DNA of 64,000 bases from Flexilinea flocculi (GCF_001192795.1 NZ_DF968181.1:1974974-2038973), one strand, 5' to 3'; positions 19,208 to 28,477 are shown, counted from the stretch's first letter. Numbers and translations: made by a program. The notes: a model not told the origin generated them from the letters alone.

Positions 19208-21496
19208 ATGGATCAACAGAAATTAAGATTGTTGGAATCGTACTGTATACAGGAAGAAGCGCCAGCATGTATTGCTGCCTGCCCCATGCATATGGATGTC
19301 CGATTATTGCTTCGCCAATTGAGAGATCATGATATGGATGGAGCGTTTAAAACTTATCGAAAAAGTATCCCGTTTCCATCAATATTAAGCCGAATATGCG
19401 AAGAACCTTGCCAGAAAAAATGCCGGCTCTCAGAAATTGGCGAAGGAATAAGCATTCGCGCTCTCGAATCCTTCCTTTTCTCCCGTTCGAATTCATCCGC
19501 TTTGCCGACGATGCTTCCGCAAAAAAATAAAAAAGTGGCATTTCTGGGTTCCGGGCTGGATGCTCTGGCTGCGGCATATGACCTGCGCCGTAAAGGCTAT
19601 ATTACGAAGATTTATGAACCTGCATCATCAGCTGGCGGATTTCTGAAAAATGTATCGGAAACGATTTTGCCCTCTCAGATCATCGATGACACTTGTTCTC
19701 TTCTTATTAAGATGGGAATCGAATTAAACCTATCGCAGCATACAACAGGATCTTCTGCCCTGCAAATTATTGACAGTGGAAAATTCAAAATACAGGATGA
19801 TGAATTTATTTGTGTGTACATTTCCGGCAACCTGGAAATTAACCGAATTGATCAAATTACTCGCATGACAGAAACCAGCGGTATTTTTGGCGGGACAGCC
19901 GCTCCAGAATCATGGATTGAGCAGGCAGCTGACGGAAGACGGGCAGCAATTTCAATGGATCGTTATATACAAAATGTATCGATGACTGCTTCCAGATCCG
20001 ATGAAGGCAGTTATGAGACGCGTCTGTTTACATCGTTAACTTCTGTTCCGCCATCCCATACTTTCATTCGGAATTCGCAAACAATACCGGACGAAGACAC
20101 TGCCATACAGGAAGCAGCCAGATGTATCCAATGTACTTGTATGGAATGTGCGAAAGGATGTGAATTTATCCGCCATTATGAAGCGTATCCCCGTGTTTAC
20201 CTGCGGCAGGTTTACAACAATGTGTCCATCTGCACGGGATTACGGCAAAAGAATAATATGATTAATTCTTGTTCCGTTTGCGGTCAATGTGAAAGCGTCT
20301 GTCCAAATAAATTGAATTTTCACGATGTCATACGGGAAACAAGGCAAACTATGGTGGAGACAAAAAAAATGCCCCCTTCAGCATTTGACTTTGCTTTGCG
20401 AGATATGATTTTTTCTAACAGCGATGCGTTTATGGTAGCGAAAAGCCCGGAAGGACATAAAGTTTGTTCATTTGTATTCTTCCCCGGATGTCAGCTTTCT
20501 GCCTCAAATCCTGCTGCAGTGGAAAAAGTTTATGCGTTATTGCTGGAAAAATTCAGCGATTCCACCGGTTTATTGCTGAGATGCTGCGGAATTATTGCAG
20601 ATTGGGCTGGCGAAAAAGAGAAATTTCAGCAGGCTCGCAATGAATTGCTTCAGGAAGTTGAATCTCTCGGAAATCCCGAATTGATTGTCGGTTGTCCTGG
20701 TTGCATGCAAACATTTCGAAATTTCTACCCTGCATTAAAGATTCGTTCCCTTTGGACCATATTGGATCAAATGGATATTCATTCGAAACAACATGAAACA
20801 ATACAAACCTTTGCGATTCATGATCCATGTGGAGCAAGATATCAACCAGAAGTTCAGGACGCTGTGCGATCGTTAGCAAAAAAAATTGGCATTCAATTGG
20901 AAGAACTCCCGCTGAACAGAGATCAAACTTCCTGTTGTACTTATGGAGGTAACGCCTGGAACGCAAATCGCTCGCTCAGCGATGCCGCTGTGGATGCCCT
21001 TGCTGCAGAGAATCCTCATGATTATTTAACCTATTGCGCCATGTGCCGTGATTTTTTTCTGAAACGGGGGAAAAATGCGTATCATATTTTAGATTTATTT
21101 TTTGATCCGGAGCGAATCATCAGCGGCAAAGCCATGCCAAGACCGGATTATTCCATGCGGCATGAAAACCGATCTCGTTTAAAAAAGCACTTATTAAAAA
21201 AGTATTGGAGTGAAGAAATGAACGCATCTGCACCTTATGAAAAGATCAAACTTTTTATTTCTGAGGAAGTCCGCAGCGTGTTAGAAGAAAGAATGATTTT
21301 AGTGGAGGATTTGCAGCAGGTTTTGTATCAAACGCTCGAAACAGGAAACCGGATGGTCAATGCACAAACTGGGCATTACCTGACCCATGCTACTCCGGGA
21401 CATGTAACGTATTGGATTGAATATTTGCCGAAGAATGATGGATATCAGATTTTTACTGCCTATTCACACAGAATGTTCATTGAGGAGGCAAACTGA
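19208..21496 (+). CDS. Multi-cluster Fe-S flavoprotein with CCG domains (DVU_1558-type dicluster reductase)
   Basis: A 762-residue soluble redox protein. Residues about 8-80 form a GltD-like cysteine region (CIAACPMHMDV, ICEEPCQKKC). Residues about 108-160 are an FAD-binding Rossmann motif (VAFLGSGLDALAAAYDLRRK). Then come a CIQCTCMECAKGC segment, a ferredoxin motif CSVCGQCESVCP, and two CCG domains (FFPGCQ..RCCG..GCPGC and HDPCG..CCTYGG..CAMC) as in heterodisulfide reductase subunit B. The NADPH half of a normal GltD seems missing. The likely role is electron transfer to or from Mop. The start codon at 19208 has GGAGGG upstream. Confidence 0.8.
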   Translation: MDQQKLRLLESYCIQEEAPACIAACPMHMDVRLLLRQLRDHDMDGAFKTYRKSIPFPSILSRICEEPCQKKCRLSEIGEGISIRALESFLFSRSNSSALPTMLPQKNKKVAFLGSGLDALAAAYDLRRKGYITKIYEPASSAGGFLKNVSETILPSQIIDDTCSLLIKMGIELNLSQHTTGSSALQIIDSGKFKIQDDEFICVYISGNLEINRIDQITRMTETSGIFGGTAAPESWIEQAADGRRAAISMDRYIQNVSMTASRSDEGSYETRLFTSLTSVPPSHTFIRNSQTIPDEDTAIQEAARCIQCTCMECAKGCEFIRHYEAYPRVYLRQVYNNVSICTGLRQKNNMINSCSVCGQCESVCPNKLNFHDVIRETRQTMVETKKMPPSAFDFALRDMIFSNSDAFMVAKSPEGHKVCSFVFFPGCQLSASNPAAVEKVYALLLEKFSDSTGLLLRCCGIIADWAGEKEKFQQARNELLQEVESLGNPELIVGCPGCMQTFRNFYPALKIRSLWTILDQMDIHSKQHETIQTFAIHDPCGARYQPEVQDAVRSLAKKIGIQLEELPLNRDQTSCCTYGGNAWNANRSLSDAAVDALAAENPHDYLTYCAMCRDFFLKRGKNAYHILDLFFDPERIISGKAMPRPDYSMRHENRSRLKKHLLKKYWSEEMNASAPYEKIKLFISEEVRSVLEERMILVEDLQQVLYQTLETGNRMVNAQTGHYLTHATPGHVTYWIEYLPKNDGYQIFTAYSHRMFIEEAN

Positions 21497-21708
21497 TGGC
21501 GCAATATGTTAAAAATGAAGAGTTCGCAGAATGGCGATGTGATAAATGCAACTGCGAACTGGAATTGAAAAAGGTCGTTGTATCGTATTTGGAAGGTTCA
21601 TTTCCAGTAGATCTTCCAGTCTGTAAGAAGTGCGGTCAAGTGTTCATTCCAGAATCGTTAGCCATTCATAAGATGCTCGAAATTGAACAACAAATGGAGG
21701 ACAAATAA
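21496..21708 (+). CDS. Small zinc-ribbon redox protein (DVU_1557-like)
   Basis: This 70-residue protein has two cysteine pairs, CDKC at about 15-18 and CKKCG at about 43-46, separated by a VVVSYLEGSFPVDLP segment. This spacing suggests a zinc ribbon or a small rubredoxin-like metal site. Its ATG overlaps the stop codon of the preceding gene (TGATG at 21494-21498), which implies coupling. The DVU_1557 resemblance is from memory of the Desulfovibrio neighbourhood and is supported by gene order. Confidence 0.7.
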   Translation: MAQYVKNEEFAEWRCDKCNCELELKKVVVSYLEGSFPVDLPVCKKCGQVFIPESLAIHKMLEIEQQMEDK

Positions 21709-22337
21709 TTTCCGGCACTACCTTTGAAACTTGCTTTCATCCAGGTGGTTTGGAATTGACAAAACGTCTGGTCCAATTGAGTGGAATTCCCGCTCATGCA
21801 GCCATTGCAGATTTGGGATGCGGGGAGGGTATTGTTTGTGAATTCTTGCATCGCAATGGGTTTGAGCCAACTGGTGTCGATCTGAGTAAGCATTTTATTA
21901 ATTCCAATGAAATCAAGTTTATACAAGCTGATTTTCTGGACTTGCCATTGATATCAAACTCTTTTGACGCAGTTATGATGGAATGTGTTCTATCCATCCA
22001 GAATGATCTTTCAACAGGTTTATCGGAAGCCCGTCGAATCCTGAAACAATCTGGATTATTACTATTGAGCGATCTGTATCTGCATTCCGATCAAGATAGC
22101 GATTGTAATCTGATTACAATGAACCAATATCTTGAGATAATCAGGAAGATGGGTTTTCAGATTATCCAATGGGAAGATCATACACGAGAATTAAGAGACT
22201 TGATTTTTAAAATTTTATGGGAACAAGATTCCATAGAGCCTTGTTGTTTTCCAAACGGGCAGCATGGAATGAAAGGATCGAGAAATCTGGGCTATTTTAT
22301 ATTGATCGGGAGAAAAAACGCTCATACATATGGATAA
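21708..22337 (+). CDS. SAM-dependent methyltransferase (TrsM/DVU_1556-like), probable non-ATG start
   Basis: The class I methyltransferase motifs are IADLGCGEGIVCEFL, a motif-II acidic residue in TGVDLS, and FDAVMMECVLSI. Residues upstream of the first conventional start (TTG at 21750) read FHPGGLELTKRLV, which looks conserved, so translation should begin earlier. Between that TTG and the upstream stop there is no ATG, GTG or TTG in frame. GGAGG at 21696-21700 is well placed for an ATT at 21708 (overlapping the stop TAA) or an ATA at 21705. I chose 21708, giving 209 residues. The methyl acceptor is unknown. Confidence 0.7.
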   Translation: MSGTTFETCFHPGGLELTKRLVQLSGIPAHAAIADLGCGEGIVCEFLHRNGFEPTGVDLSKHFINSNEIKFIQADFLDLPLISNSFDAVMMECVLSIQNDLSTGLSEARRILKQSGLLLLSDLYLHSDQDSDCNLITMNQYLEIIRKMGFQIIQWEDHTRELRDLIFKILWEQDSIEPCCFPNGQHGMKGSRNLGYFILIGRKNAHTYG

Positions 22338-22386
22338 ATCCGTTCAATTATTCGGCTTTATCAATGTTATTGAATTTGAAAAATTC

Positions 22387-22508
22387 CAGTAATTCGAGAT
22401 ATTAACCAACTTTTCGAATCAATCGAGAAAACCCGTTGTCGTGTTTTTTTTCGCTTTGTACAGAAACAACACAAAAATAAATGAATTTCCCCATATTTCG
22501 AATCGCAA
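22387..22508 (+). repeat. Dispersed hairpin element, copy 8 (inside the operon)
   Basis: The long arm CAGTAATTCGAGATATTAAC with TTCGAATCAATCGAG is on the left, and the right end is ATATTTCGAATCGCAAG. The stem GTTGTCGTGTTTTTTT is imperfect. It fills the only sizeable gap of the Fe-S/radical SAM gene cluster. Confidence 0.7.
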
Positions 22509-22578
22509 GAGAAATACTCGATTGGAGATTTTGTTAAAAACAGAATACTGAATCGAAACTGGTAAAAAGGAGTTATCG

Positions 22579-23031
22579 ATGGAAGAAATCGAAGAATTAT
22601 TACAATATGGCCGTCAAGGCTACAATTGCGGTCAAATTATGATGATCCGGGCTTTAGAGATGCAAGGGAAAGAAAATCCTGATGTTGTGCGTGCTATGAC
22701 CGGCTTCGCAGGCGGAATAGGATGGTCAGGCGATCTTTGCGGAGTGCTCACGGGCGCCGTTGCTGTGTTGGGGCTATATGCAGGCAAAGGATCTTTACAG
22801 GATCAGGATGATGTACGGCTGATGTTTATGATTGAAGATCTGATTAAGTGGTTTAAAGAGAGATATGGGGAAACATACGGCGGAATTCATTGCAATGAGA
22901 TTTTAGGTTTAAATTCAGGGAAAATTGATATGGATCGCTGCCCTGTCATGATCGCTGAAACGTTACAATATATTAAAGAGTTATTAGTCAAAAATGGTTA
23001 CGATCTTACCGGGGGAATCCTGGATGAATGA
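22579..23031 (+). CDS. C-GCAxxG-C-C family protein (DVU_1555-like)
   Basis: A 150-residue cytoplasmic protein with the C-GCAxxG-C-C family pattern: NCGQIMM near the N-terminus, FAGGIGWSGDLCGVLTGAVAV in the middle, then HCNEILGLN and DRCPVMI. The conserved cysteines suggest a metal or redox cofactor site; no reaction is known for the family. AAGGAG precedes the ATG at 22579. The stop overlaps the start of the radical SAM gene. Confidence 0.8.
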   Translation: MEEIEELLQYGRQGYNCGQIMMIRALEMQGKENPDVVRAMTGFAGGIGWSGDLCGVLTGAVAVLGLYAGKGSLQDQDDVRLMFMIEDLIKWFKERYGETYGGIHCNEILGLNSGKIDMDRCPVMIAETLQYIKELLVKNGYDLTGGILDE

Positions 23032-24391
23032 ACCCCGAATATTTTCACAGACACAAAGCGTCTGTCCGGTTTGTTTAAAAGTCATCCCGGCAATGGAAGT
23101 CATCAGAGAAAATCATCATGTCTATTTGGAAAAAACGTGCCCGGATCATGGTTCTTTCTCTGTGATTACCTGGCGGGGTGAACCTTCGCTGGAAACTTGG
23201 GGGATGAAAAACATCCCCGCTCATCCGGATCATCCATTTACCAATCTGAACTATGGCTGCCCGTATGATTGCGGGCTCTGTCCGGATCATGAACAGCAAC
23301 CCTGTTGTGTTTTATTGGAAGTCACGCAGCGATGTAATCTGCAATGTCCTGTTTGTTACGCTTCTGCCGGGATCTCCAAACGAATGGATCCATCCATCGA
23401 CACGATCCGTTTCTGGTATCAGCGACTGATGGAAGCAGGCGGTCCATTTAATATTCAGCTTTCCGGCGGGGAACCATCGCTCCGAGACGATCTTCCGGAG
23501 ATCATTCGCATCGGGAAACAGATGGGGTTTAACTTCTTTCAACTCAATACGAATGGAATTCGAATCGCAGAGGAGGAAGGTTTTCTTGAAACACTGAAAG
23601 AAGCCGGACTAAATACTGTCTATCTTCAATTTGATGGGACAGAAGATTCAATTTACCAACGCATTCGCGGAAAACCGCTATTCGATTTGAAGAAGAAAGT
23701 CATAGAACGATGTCAGAATGCAGAAATCGGTGTCGTCCTGGTTCCAACGGTAATTCCGGGAATCAATGACTGGAATCTGGGAGAAATCATCCATTACGCT
23801 ATTTCTCATATTCCAGTAGTTCGGTGTGTCCATATCCAACCTGTTTGTTATTCCGGAAGAATGATGCAAAAGCCTGAAAATAAAGACCGGTTGACCATTC
23901 CGGAAATATTTCGAAAAGTGGAAGAACAGACAAACGGATTGATAAAAGTTGACCATTTTAAACCAGGCGGTGGTCAGCATCCGATGTGCGGTTTTCAGGC
24001 AAATTTTGTCCTGATGGAGGATGGGACCTTAAAAGCTTTATCAAAATTTGTTCCGAATGAAAAAACGGAAGGTTGCTGCTGTAAATCCATAGAAGCTTCA
24101 GCCAGTAGAATAAAAGCTCAAAATTTTGTCGCAAAGACATGGACTTTTCCTGAAAAAATTCACTTAAAACAAAGGAATCCAGAGCCGTTTTTTTCGGAAT
24201 GGGATCATTTTCTTGAGCGGAAGAAGAACTATCAGTTCACCATTTCAGGAATGGCATTCCAGGATGCCTGGAATTTAGACCTGGAACGCCTTAGAAGCTG
24301 TTATATCATGATCGTATCGCCGGAAGGGAATCTGGTTCCTTTCTGTGCCTGTAATTTAACAGGTGAATCCGGAAATTCAATCTATCGATGA
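23024..24391 (+). CDS. Radical SAM protein (TrsS-like)
   Basis: This 455-residue radical SAM enzyme carries its [4Fe-4S] motif at Cys104-x3-Cys108-x2-Cys111 (CNLQCPVC). An N-terminal zinc-ribbon-like region (CPVC at 14-17, TCPDHGSF) and a further cysteine group (CPYDCGLC, QPCC) precede it. The C-terminus contains CGFQANF and VPFCACNLTG. I recall related proteins being selenoproteins in some genomes; no in-frame TGA is used here. The ATG at 23024 overlaps the preceding gene by 8 nt and has GGGGGA upstream. The substrate is unknown. An in-frame ATG at 22994 is too far inside the upstream gene. Confidence 0.8.
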   Translation: MNEPRIFSQTQSVCPVCLKVIPAMEVIRENHHVYLEKTCPDHGSFSVITWRGEPSLETWGMKNIPAHPDHPFTNLNYGCPYDCGLCPDHEQQPCCVLLEVTQRCNLQCPVCYASAGISKRMDPSIDTIRFWYQRLMEAGGPFNIQLSGGEPSLRDDLPEIIRIGKQMGFNFFQLNTNGIRIAEEEGFLETLKEAGLNTVYLQFDGTEDSIYQRIRGKPLFDLKKKVIERCQNAEIGVVLVPTVIPGINDWNLGEIIHYAISHIPVVRCVHIQPVCYSGRMMQKPENKDRLTIPEIFRKVEEQTNGLIKVDHFKPGGGQHPMCGFQANFVLMEDGTLKALSKFVPNEKTEGCCCKSIEASASRIKAQNFVAKTWTFPEKIHLKQRNPEPFFSEWDHFLERKKNYQFTISGMAFQDAWNLDLERLRSCYIMIVSPEGNLVPFCACNLTGESGNSIYR

Positions 24392-25704
24392 ATCCAAATA
24401 TCGTCTCCGATCCCAAAATCAATCAAACAGAACTGACTGCATTGCCGCTGACACCCGTTCAACTTGAAATTGAGCGGAAAATTGGGATTTTAAGGGACTC
24501 ATTGTCGACACAAATCTTACAACAATGGCAGTTAGCTCGATTGAATCAGGTATTGCAATATGTAAAAAAACGCAGCCCATTTTATCAAAATTTGTTTGCA
24601 TCTTTCCCTGAACACCTGAATAGTTTTACAGAATTTGAAAAATATCCCTTTACAACGGCTGATGACATCGCAAAAGAAGGAAATCGGATGATCTGTGTCT
24701 CACAAAGCGAGATTGCCCGAATCGTCACGCTGGATACCTCAGGAACAACCGGTAAACCAAAACGCATCTTTTTCACACGGGAAGATCAAGAATTGACGAT
24801 TGATTTTTTTGGTGTTGGTATGTCCACTCTGATCGAACCAGGATACAAAGTTCTGATCCTTTTACCCGGGAATACTCCAGGAAGTGTCGGAGATCTTTTA
24901 CAGAAAGGTATCGAAAGAGTCGGTTCTATCGGGATCCAGCATGGACCGTTTACTGATCCATATGCTACCAATACACGGATCGAAGCGCTCCGGATTCAAA
25001 CGCTTGTCGGTACGCCAAAACAAGTATTTACGCTGGCTCGAGTCTGGCAAATAGCTGGAATGAAAAATTGTCCGGTTCGTTCTATTTTATTATCGACCGA
25101 TTATGCAGCACCTTCTCTGATGAATCGTATACGAGAAACCTGGAATTGCAGCATATTGCAGCACTACGGTATGACAGAAGCTGGTTTGGGCGTCGGGATT
25201 GATTGCGCTGCGGCAAGAGGATTCCACTTGCGGGAAGCCGATCTCTATTTTGAATTGATTGATTCAAATGGGCTGCCAGTTCCTGACGGGACTCCCGGAG
25301 AAGTCGTTCTCACAACTCTGACGCGGAAAGGAATGCCGTTGATCCGCTATCGATCGAAAGATATCAGTCGGGTGATCCAAGGAGACTGCCCCTGCGGCAC
25401 GGTTCAAAAAACTTATGAATGGATTAAAAAGCGAAAAGATGATGATCCATCAATCATTTCGATCCAACAATTGGATGATTTAATCTTCGACCAATCCGGA
25501 ATCAATGGTTTTAATGCTGCATGGATCGGGAAAGACTTAAAACTGAATCTATACTGGGAATCAGAGTCTCATTTCAAAAATGCATCTATCATTGATCGGA
25601 TGATTCGAGATCAGCATCCTTTAATAACGCATATAATTATCCAAAATGAAATTGGATTTCCAGACTCTGCTTTTGAAATGAGAAAAAAAAGAATCGCGTC
25701 ATGA
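24388..25704 (+). CDS. AMP-dependent CoA ligase-like protein (DVU_1553-like, PaaK relative)
   Basis: The 438-residue protein has the phenylacetate-CoA ligase fold. The nucleotide-binding motif TLDTSGTTGKPKRIFF is at about 113-128, and YGMTEAGLGVG and PLIRYRSKDISR are the later conserved motifs. The C-terminal domain is short. In this family a carboxylate is adenylated and usually joined to CoA; an aldehyde or acid handled by Mop would be a logical substrate, but that is inference. ATGA overlap with the radical SAM gene shows coupling. Confidence 0.82.
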   Translation: MNPNIVSDPKINQTELTALPLTPVQLEIERKIGILRDSLSTQILQQWQLARLNQVLQYVKKRSPFYQNLFASFPEHLNSFTEFEKYPFTTADDIAKEGNRMICVSQSEIARIVTLDTSGTTGKPKRIFFTREDQELTIDFFGVGMSTLIEPGYKVLILLPGNTPGSVGDLLQKGIERVGSIGIQHGPFTDPYATNTRIEALRIQTLVGTPKQVFTLARVWQIAGMKNCPVRSILLSTDYAAPSLMNRIRETWNCSILQHYGMTEAGLGVGIDCAAARGFHLREADLYFELIDSNGLPVPDGTPGEVVLTTLTRKGMPLIRYRSKDISRVIQGDCPCGTVQKTYEWIKKRKDDDPSIISIQQLDDLIFDQSGINGFNAAWIGKDLKLNLYWESESHFKNASIIDRMIRDQHPLITHIIIQNEIGFPDSAFEMRKKRIAS

Positions 25705-26306
25705 ATCAAGAAAAATCTACAGTCCAAATAGATAAATTAAAGTCCGGAGACGAGGAATCGTTTGCAATGTTAGTTGATGAGACATCTGGGAAAATTTATC
25801 GCACCTTACTTCAGATTCTGGGCAACGAACAAGACGCGGAAGATATTTTACAAGAAACGTATTTGAAAGCCTATCGTGCCATCCCTGAATTTGAAAACCG
25901 ATCCGGTTTATATACCTGGCTTCACCGCATTGCCCTGAATGAAGCACTGATGCAGATTCGGATTCGGAAACCGCAGATTGTCTCTATTGATGACAATGAG
26001 CCTTTTTCCGATGATCTGGATATTGAACAGAAGGACATTGTTGATTTCTGCTGTCTGCCTGAAGGAGAATTGCTCTCCAAAGAAAGCCGGCATTTTTTAG
26101 ATCAGGCAGTCCAAACCCTTCCCGAATCTCTCAGAATTGTTTTCGTAATGCGCGATATAGAAGGATTATCGACGCAAGAAACCGCTGATGCATTACAAAT
26201 CAGTGAAAACAATGTGAAAATCAGACTGATGCGGGCACGGATGATCCTAAGAAAAAAACTTTCAGCATACTTCAACAAGTTTTTCATTGAGGAAAAAGAA
26301 TTATGA
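25701..26306 (+). CDS. ECF-type RNA polymerase sigma factor
   Basis: A 201-residue sigma-70 family protein. Region 2 reads EQDAEDILQETYLKAYRAI with YTWLHRIALNEAL. Region 4 is LPESLRIVFVMRDIEGLSTQ followed by a helix-turn-helix (ETADALQISENNVKIRLMRA). An acidic linker of about 40 residues lies between. The ATG overlaps the ligase stop (ATGA at 25701-25704), and the stop overlaps the anti-sigma start the same way. This is an unusually tight link of a sigma factor to a metabolic cluster. Target promoters are unknown. Confidence 0.9.
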   Translation: MNQEKSTVQIDKLKSGDEESFAMLVDETSGKIYRTLLQILGNEQDAEDILQETYLKAYRAIPEFENRSGLYTWLHRIALNEALMQIRIRKPQIVSIDDNEPFSDDLDIEQKDIVDFCCLPEGELLSKESRHFLDQAVQTLPESLRIVFVMRDIEGLSTQETADALQISENNVKIRLMRARMILRKKLSAYFNKFFIEEKEL

Positions 26307-26578
26307 AAAACCATAACCATGCTCCATCATGCAAACAAATGTTAGGAAATCTTTCGGAATTCATTGATGGTGATCTGCAAGCGGAATTGTGCTCTGAAAT
26401 TGAAGAACATTTAAAAAATTGCAAAAATTGCCGCATCGTAGTTGACACACTGAAAAAGACTGTAGAACTTTATGAAAAATGTGCTTCTGAAGAAACAAAT
26501 TTACCGAATGACGTGCGCGAACGATTATTTAAAAAATTAGCATTAGATGATTTGAAAAAGCACCAAGAATCTTCATAA
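26303..26578 (+). CDS. Zinc-binding anti-sigma factor
   Basis: This 91-residue soluble protein carries the ZAS signature HLKNCKNC (HX3CX2C) with an upstream histidine/cysteine (HAPSCKQML). It has no membrane helix, so it resembles the cytoplasmic redox-sensing anti-sigma factors such as RsrA rather than RsiW. Overlap with the sigma gene by 4 nt fits a sigma/anti-sigma pair made in equal amounts. A redox or metal signal is a reasonable guess. Confidence 0.85.
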   Translation: MKNHNHAPSCKQMLGNLSEFIDGDLQAELCSEIEEHLKNCKNCRIVVDTLKKTVELYEKCASEETNLPNDVRERLFKKLALDDLKKHQESS

Positions 26579-26583
26579 TGGAT

Positions 26584-26705
26584 CAGCATTTCGAAATTTA
26601 TGCAGATTATCGGATACTGAGAGAAATTTTGATGCTGTGTGATTTTTGAGCAGAACTTATAAATCACACAACATCAAACAATCCTCCTACGATTTCGAAT
26701 TAATG
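26584..26705 (+). repeat. Dispersed hairpin element, copy 9
   Basis: It starts 6 bp after the anti-sigma stop with CAGCATTTCGAAATTTATGC and ends GATTTCGAATTAATG. The stem at 26629-26677 (TTGATG-TGTGTGATTT with AAATCACACA-CATCAA, one bulged pair) could work as the operon terminator, although no T-tract follows. Confidence 0.75.
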
Positions 26706-26732
26706 GAAATCAATTCAGAGCAGTCAATTTGT

Positions 26733-27296
26733 TTAGAATTTATCCAAAAAGTATTGATGTACCCTGAGATCATCGGTCAGTTCCGGATGAAAAGAAGTAA
26801 CGAGCATGTTCTTCTGTCTTGCAGCAACAATATGGTCATCCATGCGGCAAAGGATTTGAACATTTTCATCATCGATTCGCTCAATAAATGGCGCACGAAT
26901 AAACGTCATCGGAATTCTTCCAATTCCTTCAAAATTCTCAACCGCGCAAAAACTTCCAAGCTGCCTTCCATAAGCATTTCTTTTCACCGAAATATCCATG
27001 GCCTGAAAGTAAAGACGATCATCATTGACGATTCTTTTTGCCAGCAGAATCATACCGGCACAAGTGCCTAAAACCGGTACACCGCTTCGTATCAGATCAT
27101 CGATACATTGAAAAAGTCCGCTGCTGTGCAATAATTTTCCGATCGTTGTACTCTCGCCGCCTGGAAGAATGATCCCATCCGGCTTATTTTTCTCCAAATC
27201 GCCCATCTCCCGAATCTCAAAATTAGGGACGCCTAATTTTTCAAGGGCATGAATATGTTCGATAAAACCACCTTGTAATGCCAGCACACCGATCAT
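26733..27296 (-). CDS. pdxT: Pyridoxal 5'-phosphate synthase glutaminase subunit PdxT
   Basis: This 187-residue glutaminase delivers ammonia to PdxS for vitamin B6 synthesis. The class I amidotransferase-like triad is visible: the nucleophile Cys in GTCAGMI, and His-Glu in SFHPELTDD. The loop LPGGESTT is characteristic of PdxT. The start codon at 27296 overlaps the pdxS stop by one base. Confidence 0.96.
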   Translation of the reverse strand: MIGVLALQGGFIEHIHALEKLGVPNFEIREMGDLEKNKPDGIILPGGESTTIGKLLHSSGLFQCIDDLIRSGVPVLGTCAGMILLAKRIVNDDRLYFQAMDISVKRNAYGRQLGSFCAVENFEGIGRIPMTFIRAPFIERIDDENVQILCRMDDHIVAARQKNMLVTSFHPELTDDLRVHQYFLDKF

Positions 27297-28168
27297 TATT
27301 TGCCGCGCTCCGCCATTAAAAGGTCAATTTCCTGTTCATTAATACCGACCATGGCTTCCCCTAAATCCTCAGAGAGTTGAGCGATTAAGGCAGGATTATT
27401 AAAATTGGTTACCGACTTAACAATAGCTTCAGCCCGTTTTGCTGGATTTCCGGACTTAAAAATTCCTGATCCCACAAAAACGCCTTCTGCGCCTAATTGC
27501 ATCATTAAAGCAGCATCAGCCGGTGTTGCAACACCGCCTGCCGCGAAATTCACCACCGGAAGTTTTCCATTCTCATGAACATACTGAACGAGTTCATAGG
27601 ATACCTGCAGTTCTTTAGCTGTATGAAAAAGTTCATCTTCGCGCTGGTTTTGAATTTGTCGAATTTGTGACATCATCATCCGCATATGACGGACAGCCTG
27701 AATGATATCGCCTGTTCCAGGTTCCCCTTTTGTGCGAATCATGGAAGCCCCTTCAGAAATTCTTCGTAAGGCTTCGCCCAGATCCTTTGCCCCGCACACA
27801 AATGGAACATTGAATTTCGTTTTGTCAATGTGGAACAAATCATCTGCCGGTGAAAGCACTTCGCTTTCATCAATGTAATCAATCTCAATTGCTTCCAGAA
27901 TCTGAGCTTCAACAAAATGCCCGATTCGCACTTTTGCCATGACGGGAATGGATACAGCATGCTGGATTTCCTTGATCATCTTCGGATCACTCATGCGCGA
28001 TACGCCGCCCGCTGCCCGAATGTCCGCGGGGATCCGTTCCAACGCCATCACTGCACACGCACCGGCATTTTCAGCAATGCGTGCCTGTTCCGGAGATGTC
28101 ACATCCATGATGACACCGCCTTTCAGCATCTGTGCAAGATTTTTATTTAATTCATAACGTTCATTCAT
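27296..28168 (-). CDS. pdxS: Pyridoxal 5'-phosphate synthase subunit PdxS
   Basis: The 290-residue TIM-barrel synthase forms PLP from ribose 5-phosphate, glyceraldehyde 3-phosphate and ammonia. Characteristic stretches are [44 protein letters not shown] and [18 protein letters not shown], including the catalytic lysines. AGGTG precedes the ATG at 28168. pdxS and pdxT form a two-gene operon of the deoxyxylulose-independent pathway. Confidence 0.97.
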   Translation of the reverse strand: MNERYELNKNLAQMLKGGVIMDVTSPEQARIAENAGACAVMALERIPADIRAAGGVSRMSDPKMIKEIQHAVSIPVMAKVRIGHFVEAQILEAIEIDYIDESEVLSPADDLFHIDKTKFNVPFVCGAKDLGEALRRISEGASMIRTKGEPGTGDIIQAVRHMRMMMSQIRQIQNQREDELFHTAKELQVSYELVQYVHENGKLPVVNFAAGGVATPADAALMMQLGAEGVFVGSGIFKSGNPAKRAEAIVKSVTNFNNPALIAQLSEDLGEAMVGINEQEIDLLMAERGK

Positions 28169-28310
28169 TGTTTCACCTGTTGTAATAATTGGATTAATAC
28201 ATTCATAATTTCACTACAGAACATCACGTTTGAAAAAGAATGATTACATTTATCGATTTCAAACCCTGACGGAATTTATTATCCGGAGAAACCATTCAAC
28301 TCCAATTTTT

Positions 28311-28328
28311 CAATATTTCGAACCACTG
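28311..28328. repeat. Solo terminus of the dispersed element
   Basis: CAATATTTCGAACCACTG matches the right terminus of the dispersed element, with no recognisable partner on its left. Confidence 0.4.
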
Positions 28329-28370
28329 TGAAACGATATTTATGACACAAAGCACGCTGCATTCGAATAA

Positions 28371-28424
28371 AAAAAAAGTGTTGAGGCTGATCCTCATCAG
28401 ATCGCATCAACACTTCTTTTTTTA
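28371..28424. terminator. Bidirectional terminator downstream of trxA
   Basis: An A-run and AAGTGTTGA pair with TCAACACTT and a run of T, across a loop that contains a small GAGG/CCTC hairpin. It lies about 55 bp downstream of trxA (minus strand). Confidence 0.8.
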
Positions 28425-28477
28425 ATTTCATCAATAAAGTTTTTTACGAACCTTATTAAACATTTTCCGGTGATAAC

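Noticed and set aside
26646-27071. Plus-strand frame of 141 codons
   Set aside because: It is the reverse complement of pdxT, which matches its family along the full length.
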